Shown here piece by piece: positions 18,753-27,650 of a stretch of DNA of 64,000 nt (positions are counted from its first letter, which is position 1; each line of letters opens with the position of its first letter). Source of the stretch: Jejuia pallidilutea (GTDB lineage: Bacteria > Bacteroidota > Bacteroidia > Flavobacteriales > Flavobacteriaceae). The notes below the pieces were generated by a model, which had not been told where the DNA came from, did no database searches, and saw only the letters and a program-made list of their open reading frames with translations. The stretch spans positions 496,001-560,000 of the forward strand of contig NZ_PVEO01000001.1 of NCBI RefSeq assembly GCF_002973595.1, written 5' to 3'. The position numbers and the translations under genes are program-made.

Positions 18753-20288
18753 TTACTCCCATCCAGTATTTTGAGTTAGGTTGTTGTTTGCGTCAATCTC
18801 ATTTTGTGGGATTGGAAAAGTTTCTGACTTCACGCCCCTATATGATGGGTTGTAGCCAGGTACATTATCGGCAATTAATCTCTGATACGCTTGTTCTACT
18901 TCTCCCCAACGTTTTAAGTCAAAAAAGCGTAAGCCTTCCATAGCCAATTCCACCCTTCTCTCATGCCTTACAATATCCCTTAACTCATCTTGTGACAAAC
19001 CTGTTCCTTCCACACTTTCAACAGTAGGCATGTTCACTCTTGCCCTAACTTGATTAACAAGGGCAGACACCTCACTTAACTGGTTAAGCTCTACAAGTGC
19101 TTCGGCCCGCATCAATAATACTTCAGCATATCTCATCACTATAAAATCCTGACCACCAGGCCGTGATGCCCTAGTGCCATTTGGATAATTTGCATTTCTT
19201 ATATATTTCTTTCTGGCATACGTAGTTGCAGTATTCCCTCTAAAAGGCCTATTAATATCTACTAAAAAAATATCACCTTTAAAATAAACGCTGGCATTTA
19301 AACGGGGATCTCTATTTTCCTGCTCTTTGGCAGGATTGAACAGGGGAGATACTGAAATTGGAAGCCCATCAATATTATAATAATCATCTACTAAATTTGG
19401 CATGGGTTGGTCGTCAACTTTTGGAATACCCGAAAAAGTTGCAGAAAAATTCTCTGTATTATCAGAAACACCTTCAACAAAACGCACAGAAAATATGATT
19501 TCATTTGAAAATTCACCTTGTTCTGTGAACAACTGCGCATAACTTGGGTTTAATGAATAGCCCAATCCCAAGATCTCAGTAGTAGCATCCAATGCTTTTT
19601 GATATTCTTTATTATACATATAAAATCTGGCCAATAGACCCAATGCCGCCCCCTTTGTGGCATAACCATACTGGTTCTCGGGGTATCTAACCGGCAACGC
19701 ACTTGCAGCTTTTATTAAATCTGCTATGATTTGATCTTTGATTTCTTCATAGGAGTTTTTTGGCACGTAGGCCTCATCTAAAGTCTGCACATTTAAAACC
19801 AAAGGTGCATTCTGAAAATATATAGCTATTTTTGTGTAAAACAAGGATCTTAAAAACAGAGCCTGCGCTAGATATTCATCTTTTTTATCTTGAGAAATCA
19901 CTGATTCTGGCATGGCTTCAATATTCTCTAGAGCTACATTGGCCCTTCCAATCCCCCTATAGCAAGCCGTCCAATAAAAATTGAAATAAAAATGATTGGG
20001 ATCTATATTACCTTCCATGTAAAAACCTGGTCCATTTCCTTTGTAGAAATTATAGGAATTATCACTAAAGACATCAAAAACAGCGGTTCCATGAAGCCCA
20101 TTCAAACTGCCACCATACATAATGGGATCTTGTAATACATCGTAAATCCCATTCAGACCCAATTGGGCATCTTTCTCTGTTTTCCAAAAATTTGATTCAG
20201 AGATGGCAGTCAAAGAGTCTCGGTCTAAAAAATCATCTGAGCAGCCTGTAAAAGCTATCGCAATAAGTAAAAATATTATCTTTTTCAT
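18753..20288 (-). CDS. SusD/RagB-family glycan-binding lipoprotein
   Basis: Outer-membrane surface lipoprotein of 511 residues that binds the target oligosaccharide and closes over its SusC partner. The lipoprotein signal ends in IAFTGC. SusD features are clear: SDDFLDRDSLTAISESNFWKT near the N-terminus, TPR-like helices in the middle, FIVMRYAEVLLMRAEALVELN, the arginine-rich RHERRVELAMEGLRFFDLKRWG and the typical ending FPIPQNEIDANNNLTQN. It lies 4 bp after susC, and a strong terminator follows it. It is intact, unlike the susD fragment near 31.2 kb. Confidence 0.95.
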   Translation of the reverse strand: MKKIIFLLIAIAFTGCSDDFLDRDSLTAISESNFWKTEKDAQLGLNGIYDVLQDPIMYGGSLNGLHGTAVFDVFSDNSYNFYKGNGPGFYMEGNIDPNHFYFNFYWTACYRGIGRANVALENIEAMPESVISQDKKDEYLAQALFLRSLFYTKIAIYFQNAPLVLNVQTLDEAYVPKNSYEEIKDQIIADLIKAASALPVRYPENQYGYATKGAALGLLARFYMYNKEYQKALDATTEILGLGYSLNPSYAQLFTEQGEFSNEIIFSVRFVEGVSDNTENFSATFSGIPKVDDQPMPNLVDDYYNIDGLPISVSPLFNPAKEQENRDPRLNASVYFKGDIFLVDINRPFRGNTATTYARKKYIRNANYPNGTRASRPGGQDFIVMRYAEVLLMRAEALVELNQLSEVSALVNQVRARVNMPTVESVEGTGLSQDELRDIVRHERRVELAMEGLRFFDLKRWGEVEQAYQRLIADNVPGYNPSYRGVKSETFPIPQNEIDANNNLTQNTGWE

Positions 20289-20292
20289 AGTA

Positions 20293-23200
20293 TTATAATT
20301 TAATGTTAAACCCTAAACTGTAAACTTTATAAAGCGGTGTGTTTTGATCTGAATCTGTTGAAGTACGTCTTTCTGGATCAAAATTTTCCATCTTAGTAAA
20401 TGTTAATAGATTTTGACCTGAGAAAAACACCCTAAGTTTATCAATACCAAATTTTTGGGTTACTAGTGTTGGGACTGTGTAACCAATCTCTAAATTCCTC
20501 AATCTCAAATAAGAAGCATCCTGAACGTAAAAACTGGATACAATCTCATTATTTTGACCCCCTACACGTGGTAAGGTTGTGGAAGGGTTTTCTGGTGTCC
20601 ATCTATCAATCCAATAAGATAGTGAGTTGTTTCTATCAAATGCAAAAGGTATCTGCCCATTGCCATTTAATATCCTATCCAGACCGCTAACACCTTCAAA
20701 TACCACATTGATATCGATCCCTTTGTAACTGGCATTGGCCACCATATTATAAATAAGCTCAGGATAAGGGTTCCCTATTACAGTCCTATCAAAGGCATCA
20801 ACCACACCATCAGGCGTTCCGTCAGGCCCAGACAAATCGGCATAACGCAAATCACCAGGAGCTGTCCTATTGTTTCCAAATTGCCTTGGTGCTTCGGCCA
20901 CTTCCTCTGGAGTTTGAAATACACCTAATGCCTGATAACCAAAATAGGCTCTAAAAGGCTCGCCAACCCTTATGATGGATTGTCCATCTATGGTTTCCAA
21001 CCCCCTATTACCTAAACTGGTAACCTCATTATCATCAAATTTGGTAAAACTACCGCCAATGTCATATTTAAAATCATTGATGGCCCCTCTATAGTTCAAT
21101 GAAAACTCCAAACCGCTATTGGTCATACTAGCCGCATTTTGTGCTGCCAAATTGGTTACACCAATTGTATTTGGTATGGGATATCTGGTATAGAGAATAT
21201 CCTTACTGTCCCTTTTAAAATAATGTGAGGTAATATTAAGTCTATTTTTAAATAGTCCAATATCTACACCAAGATCAAGTTGCTCTATACTTTCCCATTG
21301 AATTGTAGGATTAGCCAAACCAGTAAGTGCAACACCCCCAACAATTATATCGTTACCAAGCAAGTAATCAATGTTGGAGTTATAATTTTGCTGAAAGATA
21401 TAATTACCGATATCATCATTTCCAGTGACACCATAACTCGCCTTGAATTTCAATTCAGAGAGCCAGTTGACATTTTGGAGAAAATTTTCCTCACTAATAC
21501 GCCAAGCCACCGCACCTGAAGGAAAATCAGCATATCTATTGTTTGGACCAAACCTTGATGAACCATCTTTTCTTACACTAAAATCAAAGATGTATTTATC
21601 TTTATATGTATAATTCACACTTGTAAAGAAAGATTGCAATGAAAAGTCAGACGCCCCACCTGTGACTTCAGGATTTACAACCCCGCCACCATCAAACTCC
21701 TCAACACCGTTTGATGGAAAACCTTCAAGACGTCCGGTAAAACCATCGTTTTTGTTATAAATTACTGAATGACCCAATAAAACCGAAATACTGTGGTTAC
21801 CATTAAATGTTTTGGCATAGCGCAAAATATTCTCATTTATCAATCTATAATTGAATGACGAGGTATTGGTCAAGGAATTGTTAGGAAAATCATTGACCAA
21901 CTCACCCACATAATCAAAAACGCTATAAGAAGGCGAAAAGTTAGAAATATTGTTGAAATTCAAATTGACACTGCCACTGGTCTCAAAAGACAAGTCTTTG
22001 GTAATATCAAATTTTAGTCCAAGACGTTCTGCAATATTAATCTCATCATCTTCATAGTTCCCTCTAACTCCTCTAAATAGCGCATTTTCAATAGGATAAC
22101 TAAAGTTCACATTTTCATAAGAACCATCTACGATACCAAACTCGCCATTTGAATAATAAGCTGGTATGGTTGGTGCAGATCTTTGAAACTGGGTTATAAT
22201 GCCGTTGTTCCCGTTAATTGCATTTGCGCCTCCAGCTGGCCCCCTAAATTGCCTCCAATATGCATTGGTAACACTAGATAGCGTTAACCAATCTTTAATT
22301 TTAGAGTTCAAGTTCAAACTGAAATTATATCGTTTGGATTCAAATTTGCCTTTTACAACAGCTTCTTGATCCAAATAGCCAATAGACGCCCTGAACGTAG
22401 TTTTATCTGTGCCGCCAGAAAATGACAAATAATGGTTATGGATGGGAGCAGATCTTAAAATCTCATCAGACCACTTGGTGTTGGCATATCTATCTGGTTG
22501 CGAACCATCTAAAATAGCCTGAATATTTGCCTCGCTATATCGCAATGGGGCATTAAGACCGTTTGTATTAATATCTGCCTCGTTTTTTAAACGTGCATAA
22601 TTTGCAGCATCTAAATACTCTGGTGTTACCGTTACGCTTTGAAAACCGGTAAAGCCGCTATAATCAATCTGCAATGAACCACTTTTTCCTTTTTTTGTGG
22701 TTACGATGATAACACCATTGGCAGCTCTAGCACCGTAAATAGCACTAGCAGAAGCATCTTTTAAAACCGAAACACTTTCAATATCAGAAGGCGCCAAATT
22801 ATTGAATGCTGCTAAACCATCATACTGGATATTGTCAATTACAATTAATGGTGTAGCTCCGCCAAATGAACCAACGCCACGAATGGTAACTGAAGAGGCA
22901 TCTGCCCCTGGCAATCCTGATGCTTGCGTGATTTGAACACCAGAAAACTTACCATACATTAATTGGCCACTATTGGTAACAGGTTGGTTTACAACATCTG
23001 AAAACCTTACTGTTTCCACAGCACCTGTTTGGGTAATTTTCTTCTTTTCACCATAACCAACTACCACAACCTCATTAAGTGTAGCAATATCTTCACTCAT
23101 GCTTACATTAATGGTTGACTTATTGTTGATAAGAATTTCTTGTGTAACATAACCCACATAGGAATAGCGTAAAGCCTTAGAGCCACTACCTAGCTTAATT

Positions 23201-23430
23201 TGATAAGTGCCGTCAAAATCAGTAACCGCACCTACAGTAGGATTATTAACATCAACAACTGAAACCCCAGGTAAAGGAAGCCCATCTACAGCAGAAATAA
23301 CTTCTCCACTTATGACAATTTCACCCTGCTGAGCGTGTGATGTAAAATGAGTTGTTAAAAGCAAAAATGCAGACAAGAAAAACAAGGGGTACTTATTAAT
23401 CTTAAATTTTAAGAGTCGAATAAAATACAT
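20293..23430 (-). CDS. SusC/RagA-family TonB-dependent outer-membrane transporter
   Basis: A 1045-residue TonB-dependent receptor that imports oligosaccharides with its SusD partner. After the signal peptide (ending near HFTSHAQ) comes a carboxypeptidase-regulatory-like domain (GEVISAVDGLPLPGVSVV, AVTDFDGTYQI), the LNEVVVVGYG segment, then the plug with GARAANGVIIVTTKKGKSG and the C-terminal 22-stranded barrel ending in the aromatic-hydrophobic tail LGFNIKL. There is no anti-sigma-binding STN extension, so regulation through an ECF sigma factor is not indicated. It heads the susC-susD unit behind a 506-bp regulatory region. Confidence 0.95.
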   Translation of the reverse strand: MYFIRLLKFKINKYPLFFLSAFLLLTTHFTSHAQQGEIVISGEVISAVDGLPLPGVSVVDVNNPTVGAVTDFDGTYQIKLGSGSKALRYSYVGYVTQEILINNKSTINVSMSEDIATLNEVVVVGYGEKKKITQTGAVETVRFSDVVNQPVTNSGQLMYGKFSGVQITQASGLPGADASSVTIRGVGSFGGATPLIVIDNIQYDGLAAFNNLAPSDIESVSVLKDASASAIYGARAANGVIIVTTKKGKSGSLQIDYSGFTGFQSVTVTPEYLDAANYARLKNEADINTNGLNAPLRYSEANIQAILDGSQPDRYANTKWSDEILRSAPIHNHYLSFSGGTDKTTFRASIGYLDQEAVVKGKFESKRYNFSLNLNSKIKDWLTLSSVTNAYWRQFRGPAGGANAINGNNGIITQFQRSAPTIPAYYSNGEFGIVDGSYENVNFSYPIENALFRGVRGNYEDDEINIAERLGLKFDITKDLSFETSGSVNLNFNNISNFSPSYSVFDYVGELVNDFPNNSLTNTSSFNYRLINENILRYAKTFNGNHSISVLLGHSVIYNKNDGFTGRLEGFPSNGVEEFDGGGVVNPEVTGGASDFSLQSFFTSVNYTYKDKYIFDFSVRKDGSSRFGPNNRYADFPSGAVAWRISEENFLQNVNWLSELKFKASYGVTGNDDIGNYIFQQNYNSNIDYLLGNDIIVGGVALTGLANPTIQWESIEQLDLGVDIGLFKNRLNITSHYFKRDSKDILYTRYPIPNTIGVTNLAAQNAASMTNSGLEFSLNYRGAINDFKYDIGGSFTKFDDNEVTSLGNRGLETIDGQSIIRVGEPFRAYFGYQALGVFQTPEEVAEAPRQFGNNRTAPGDLRYADLSGPDGTPDGVVDAFDRTVIGNPYPELIYNMVANASYKGIDINVVFEGVSGLDRILNGNGQIPFAFDRNNSLSYWIDRWTPENPSTTLPRVGGQNNEIVSSFYVQDASYLRLRNLEIGYTVPTLVTQKFGIDKLRVFFSGQNLLTFTKMENFDPERRTSTDSDQNTPLYKVYSLGFNIKL

Positions 23431-23936
23431 AATTTTAATTTTAAAAAATTGGTTAATAATAGTTTTAGTGGTTTTTTTTTAATTGATTCCATAAACGCAA
23501 AGAGTGCTTTTTGTTTTAAAAATGCAATTGCATAGTGTTTTCAAACATTTATAATCCATAATCAGTCTGTTTCTTTAACTACAAATTTTACATAAAGAAA
23601 CATCTTATTAAGTCTATTTTCATTGGTTATTGGCTAATTTTACACTTTCTACGGTTATTACACATCTATTTATCTGATGCACAACCGCTTTAAAAAAGAA
23701 ATTAAAGCAGTAGCGGAATCAAATCTACAATTAATAACACTTTAACAATTATCATATTCTGTCAATAAATAGCATTATCTTGATTATTCAAGTATACTTT
23801 CTTGAAAATAGTGATAATTATGACAACACCTCAGTGAATAAGCTTAAATTGGATTGGAAATCAAGAAGCATCTTAATTTGCTGAGATAGAATAAAAAAGA
23901 GAATTCTTGTATAATATTTATCCTTATCATCATAAT
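23431..23936. other. Regulatory region upstream of susC
   Basis: No gene is visible in these 506 bp. They hold a perfect 9-bp inverted repeat with a 15-bp spacer at 23569-23601, a 20-bp site TTCAAG-N8-CTTGAA at 23787-23806, and the sequence GCAAAGAGTGCTTTTTG near 23499, which resembles the shared 22-bp palindrome but is shorter. The beta-helix gene at 23937 ends at the right edge of the region, so its transcript may read through into susC unless it is stopped. Confidence 0.55.
23569..23601. promoter_or_regulatory. Inverted repeat upstream of susC
   Basis: GTTTCTTTA at 23569-23577 and its exact reverse complement TAAAGAAAC at 23593-23601 are separated by 15 bp. The pair lies about 140 bp upstream of the susC start in DNA with no gene. 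The spacing is too wide for a small hairpin terminator and no T-run follows, so a protein-binding operator is more likely. Confidence 0.4.
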
Positions 23937-25568
23937 CTATGGTTTAATAGCTCCTATAAACTTTAAATTTTTGATTTCCTGATCCAGAATGTCATAAAAC
24001 ATGGTATGATTATTTTTTGCACCTATGCTGTTGCTGTCGTTCTGCATTTTCTGTATGAATATACCCTTAGAAACCAGCTCTATGTTATTTGGAATATAAC
24101 TTTCCAAACTTAACCCATTAGGGTTTAAAAACTTCGGATCGCCGTAAATGGGGTTGGTGTCGCTGGGATAGATATCCTCTGGCCAGCTGTCATGGGAAAT
24201 GAAAATATTATTACTAAAAAAAACATTCTTTACAATCTGATCTTTTACTTTTTCTGAACCATATTGGTCTTCCTCAACAAGTTTGGTTTTGCCATTGACC
24301 GCAAAAATGTTATTGGCAATTAAAATGCCATTGCTAGTTTTTTCAATTGCAATTTTTGGTGTATAGCTGCCATCTGTATAAATGGTATTGTTATAAAAAT
24401 AAGTATTTACCGGCCCCTTTTCTACACGGTGGTTTCCTTGGTAACCACTTAACCAGAAAATTTTACCTTCCTGAAAAGCACCGTTTTCATCCTTTACCCT
24501 CCAGCCATCATTTACGCTTACATTAAACCTATAGATACAGTTATAATTGTTGCCCAGTATTTCACAAAACCCTCCGGCATTATAAGCACTTAAATTGTAT
24601 TGAATGACAATGTTTTCGCAGTTATAATCAATATGGGCTCCTGTGGAATCCCCAGGGCCATTGGCAAAAAGAAATTTGTTCCGTTCGATAAGTACGTTTG
24701 AGGAGCCCCAAGTCCATAAACCGCTTCCACGACCCCATTTTCTCGAGTCGTCGTTACTTCCGGAATGTTTGACCACATTGCCTTCTACGTGCACGTCTTT
24801 CACTGAGGACATTTGAATACCAGGCCCTCCGGTAAATAGCACGTGGTTATTCAAAATCTCCACATCGTGAATGTTCCCGTTCTTTCCGGTAAGTTTAACC
24901 CCTGTATGACCTACATTTTGAACTTTTGTGTTTTCAATTTTTATTTTTGCAACGAAACCCTTTTCACAAAGGCTTTTTACCCGTATGCCCCAGCCATAGG
25001 CTTGGGTGCCGTTTGCGGTTCTAACCTCTTCAGCTCCTCTGACAAAGCCTTGGTTTTTATTGAAAATGTCATATATAAATAAGTCTTTAACCGCTATATG
25101 GTTCATTTCTCCAGTCTTTGAGGATGTGATCAAAATTCCGCAGGACATGGCATTGCTATTCAATTCCTGACCATGTCCGTTCCCTGTAATAGCCAAATTC
25201 TCAATGCTTACATTACTTGAGTTTTCAATAAGTATTCCGGTGTCCATCCCTTTAAAATCTATGATAGCTTTTTCCGTCTTCATAGCTTGACCTAACCATG
25301 AATGAGATAGGATTTTAATAGGTTTTTCTTTTGTTCCATCAGTATCAACAATTTTAATAGAACCAAAATGAACAACTTCTGAAGCAAGCAAAATCCTGTC
25401 ACCAGCTTTCAACTTGATGTTTTGAAGGGCGTCTAAGGTTTTGAATGCATCTACTTCAGTTAAACCAGTATTGGAATTTGACCCCGTTTTGGGATGGAAG
25501 TAATAATCTGTGGCATGGATATTTATATTGCCAAGTATCAAAAAAATTAAAAAGGAAAAGTGTCTCAT
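23937..25568 (-). CDS. Secreted right-handed parallel beta-helix protein
   Basis: Probably a polysaccharide lyase or glycoside hydrolase of the pectin-lyase fold. I prefer the Met at 25568, which gives a clean signal peptide (MRHFSFLIFLILGNINIHA), over the Met 15 codons upstream. The mature part begins DYYFHPKTGSNSNTGLTEVDAFKTL, a common opening of such proteins, and contains many short repeats of the N-x-h-x-N-N-x-h type (VEILNNHVLFTGG, NVLIERNKFLFANG). No catalytic set could be assigned. Located directly upstream of susC and downstream of a lyase-like propeller gene. Confidence 0.8.
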   Translation of the reverse strand: MRHFSFLIFLILGNINIHATDYYFHPKTGSNSNTGLTEVDAFKTLDALQNIKLKAGDRILLASEVVHFGSIKIVDTDGTKEKPIKILSHSWLGQAMKTEKAIIDFKGMDTGILIENSSNVSIENLAITGNGHGQELNSNAMSCGILITSSKTGEMNHIAVKDLFIYDIFNKNQGFVRGAEEVRTANGTQAYGWGIRVKSLCEKGFVAKIKIENTKVQNVGHTGVKLTGKNGNIHDVEILNNHVLFTGGPGIQMSSVKDVHVEGNVVKHSGSNDDSRKWGRGSGLWTWGSSNVLIERNKFLFANGPGDSTGAHIDYNCENIVIQYNLSAYNAGGFCEILGNNYNCIYRFNVSVNDGWRVKDENGAFQEGKIFWLSGYQGNHRVEKGPVNTYFYNNTIYTDGSYTPKIAIEKTSNGILIANNIFAVNGKTKLVEEDQYGSEKVKDQIVKNVFFSNNIFISHDSWPEDIYPSDTNPIYGDPKFLNPNGLSLESYIPNNIELVSKGIFIQKMQNDSNSIGAKNNHTMFYDILDQEIKNLKFIGAIKP

Positions 25569-25656
25569 GATTATTTGATTTTTATTTAACCCATCTTGAC
25601 TTTTTCTAATCAAAAATCATTAGCAAGGTTATGACTTGTTTAGAAGATTGCTTTTC

Positions 25657-26883
25657 TTAATCATCTGGAATCAAAACCATAAAGGTTTTAACTACACCAG
25701 AACCTACACATTTATTAAAATACAATCTTTTTCCATCTCTGGAAAATGATGGATTGGTATGAAAAGCTAAATTCCATGTAGTGTATTTATCATTTGAAAC
25801 CACATGTTGCCAAAAGGCTGTTGTATCCCCATGACGATAAAGCTTAAGTATCACGGGGTCATTACCGTACCAAGATTCTGATGCGAAATATTCTCTATCA
25901 TTTGAAGCACCAAGATGATTGCCAGAACCTCCTAAAGTTTCCAAATAATTGGTTCGCAAATCCCATCTTCGCAACGTATTGTCGTTTGTTTTTCCATCCG
26001 CTATTTGATTGTCATGCCCCATAATACTCTTATTATCATACCAAGAAAAATGCATAGGCTTCGGGCCAAAGAAGGTGGTTTTTCTAGTTTTTAAATCAAA
26101 TATTACCAAGTGTTTATAAGTTTCTGTTTTCGGTCCCACATTGAGGCGAAAAGCTATCTTCTGTCCATTGGGGGCATATTGCAAGTGTGAAATACTCCAT
26201 TTTTTTAAGGATTTAAAGTTGCTTGAATCGAAATAATCAACCAAACCTTTAAAGTCTTCAACATCTGCGATTTCTTTTTCATTGCCCACTTTATCTTTTT
26301 GATAAATTGTACTAAGTCCCGTTTGTTTTGAATTTGTTGAAAATAGTATGTTTTTATTGTAAGCATGGTGGCCTAAATGGCCTTTAAAAGCAGGAATTAA
26401 ATGTTTTCCATTTAAATTTACCATTCTGATGCTATCATCCTGATAAGCTATGGTTTCATTGTCAACCCACTGAAATTTAGAACCATTATGCACTTCTACG
26501 TTACTTATATTTGTTATTTTTTTGTGGCTAGAAAGATTTGTATTGCATATCCACAACCCTCCATTAACTTTTTCGTTTCTATCGTTTTTAGGAATAGAAT
26601 TAAATGTAACATAAGCTATTTTGCTGCCTTCAGGGTTTTCAGGAGTTGTATTATAATAACTGAAAGAAGAACTGCATCCCTTTGGCCCAACTCTTATAGG
26701 TTCACCACTTTTAATCTCACTAAAATTGATAGTATTGTTTTTTGTTTCAGAAGATTTATCGGTGTTCGAACTTTTACCACAGCTAGCTAATGCTAGAGTT
26801 AAAATAAACAATAAAAAGGAAATAAGAACAACCGAATAGTTGTAGAAATTTATACAATCAAAACTAAAAAAAAAATTTTTCAT
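25657..26883 (-). CDS. Oligogalacturonate-lyase-like beta-propeller lipoprotein
   Basis: A 408-residue lipoprotein (lipobox LASC) with a TolB/WD40-like propeller. It differs from the two Tat-exported relatives in using a Sec lipoprotein signal and in being shorter. Histidine-bearing blades (FKGHLGHHAYNKNILFS, GNHLGASNDREYFAS, LAFHTNPSFSRDGKRLYFN) are compatible with a PL22-like fold but the metal ligands cannot be assigned with certainty. It lies 88 bp upstream of the beta-helix gene, probably in one transcript. Upstream is a 770-bp region with two copies of the PUL palindrome. Confidence 0.68.
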   Translation of the reverse strand: MKNFFFSFDCINFYNYSVVLISFLLFILTLALASCGKSSNTDKSSETKNNTINFSEIKSGEPIRVGPKGCSSSFSYYNTTPENPEGSKIAYVTFNSIPKNDRNEKVNGGLWICNTNLSSHKKITNISNVEVHNGSKFQWVDNETIAYQDDSIRMVNLNGKHLIPAFKGHLGHHAYNKNILFSTNSKQTGLSTIYQKDKVGNEKEIADVEDFKGLVDYFDSSNFKSLKKWSISHLQYAPNGQKIAFRLNVGPKTETYKHLVIFDLKTRKTTFFGPKPMHFSWYDNKSIMGHDNQIADGKTNDNTLRRWDLRTNYLETLGGSGNHLGASNDREYFASESWYGNDPVILKLYRHGDTTAFWQHVVSNDKYTTWNLAFHTNPSFSRDGKRLYFNKCVGSGVVKTFMVLIPDD

Positions 26884-27259
26884 AATTTAATTTAACATTT
26901 TACAAGCCCGTGTATGATTCAAAAGATTAAAGTTTTTGAGATTGGATTATGAATATTTTCTATAGTTTTAATACACACAATTCCATATCTATATTTGCTG
27001 TCAGCCCTGCTTTTTTTTAATCCATGGTATTCAAATCTACCAAAGTATTAACTGAATAATCGACTAATTTTTTTAGCTAGAAGCTATTCACTAAGTTGGT
27101 CTTTAAATTTCATGTATTTTCAGAATAAAAAGATTATCTGCGAATATTTACTGGAATACTGCTGATTAAAAACACATTTGACTCTGCATTATGAAAATAT
27201 AGTTTTCAAGATAGATACAAAAATACTGGCGTCATGATAATTAAGCTACTGCTTTTGCA

Positions 27260-27281
27260 TCAAAAAATAACACTTCTTTGA
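27260..27281. promoter_or_regulatory. Candidate PUL operator, copy 3
   Basis: Reads TCAAAAAA, TAACAC, TTCTTTGA, one mismatch from a perfect inverted repeat. It lies about 380 bp upstream of the propeller lipoprotein gene at 25657 and shares length and layout with the other copies. Confidence 0.5.
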
Positions 27282-27502
27282 TGGAAACTAAAAGAGAAAA
27301 GTAATTTTAGCACATATAATCTCTTACAAAACAAAAAGAACAAGGAAATCAAATAGGTATCCCTGCTCTTTTCAAACTAAACTAAACTAAACATTTTTAA
27401 TCCTTTTCAAGAATACAATATTCTTATACTTTACAACTAAATCCATTCAATGGATGAACACAAATGTACCAACTAAAGCTGCTAAAGACTACTGTTAATT
27501 AT

Positions 27503-27524
27503 TCAAAAACCAAGACTTTTTTGA
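27503..27524. promoter_or_regulatory. Candidate PUL operator, copy 4
   Basis: Reads TCAAAAAC, CAAGAC, TTTTTTGA. It shares the 22-bp length with the other copies and lies in the same intergenic region as copy 3, 222 bp further from the 25657 gene. Confidence 0.5.
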
Positions 27525-27560
27525 TTTAAAAAAAATGTTTGGACGCTATTTTCCTTTAAG

Positions 27561-27592
27561 AACAAAAAAAACAAGGTTGTTATCACAACCCT
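27561..27592 (-). terminator. Intrinsic terminator of the 27651 gene
   Basis: On the minus strand the stem GGTTGT-GATA-ACAACC is followed by TTGTTTTTTTTG. It lies about 60 bp after the stop codon of the beta-helix gene at 27651, the expected place for an intrinsic terminator. Confidence 0.75.
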
Positions 27593-27650
27593 GCTCTTTT
27601 TTAAAACTAAGCATATATCTATTTAAGATTTTGCAGTTAGATAGCAACTA

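Larger units (their letters stand above)
26884..27650. other. Long intergenic region with two candidate operators
   Basis: These 767 bp contain no convincing gene. They hold a TAGATTTG box on the minus strand (27032-27039) that fits TAnnTTTG, about 150 bp upstream of the 25657 gene; palindromes at 27260 and 27503; a terminator at 27561-27592 for the upstream beta-helix gene; and a repeated block, AGAACAAGG followed by CCCTGCTCTTTT, near 27340-27375 and again near 27560-27600. The second block contains the terminator, so the first may be its decayed duplicate. Confidence 0.6.

Noticed and set aside
23499-23514. GCAAAGAGTGCTTTTTG near susC as another copy of the palindrome
   Set aside because: Two bases shorter than the 22-bp sites and not symmetrical; noted but not counted.
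23787-23806. TTCAAG-N8-CTTGAA as a sixth copy of the PUL palindrome
   Set aside because: It shares only the outer bases, has a different length and lacks the A- and T-runs, so I did not count it.
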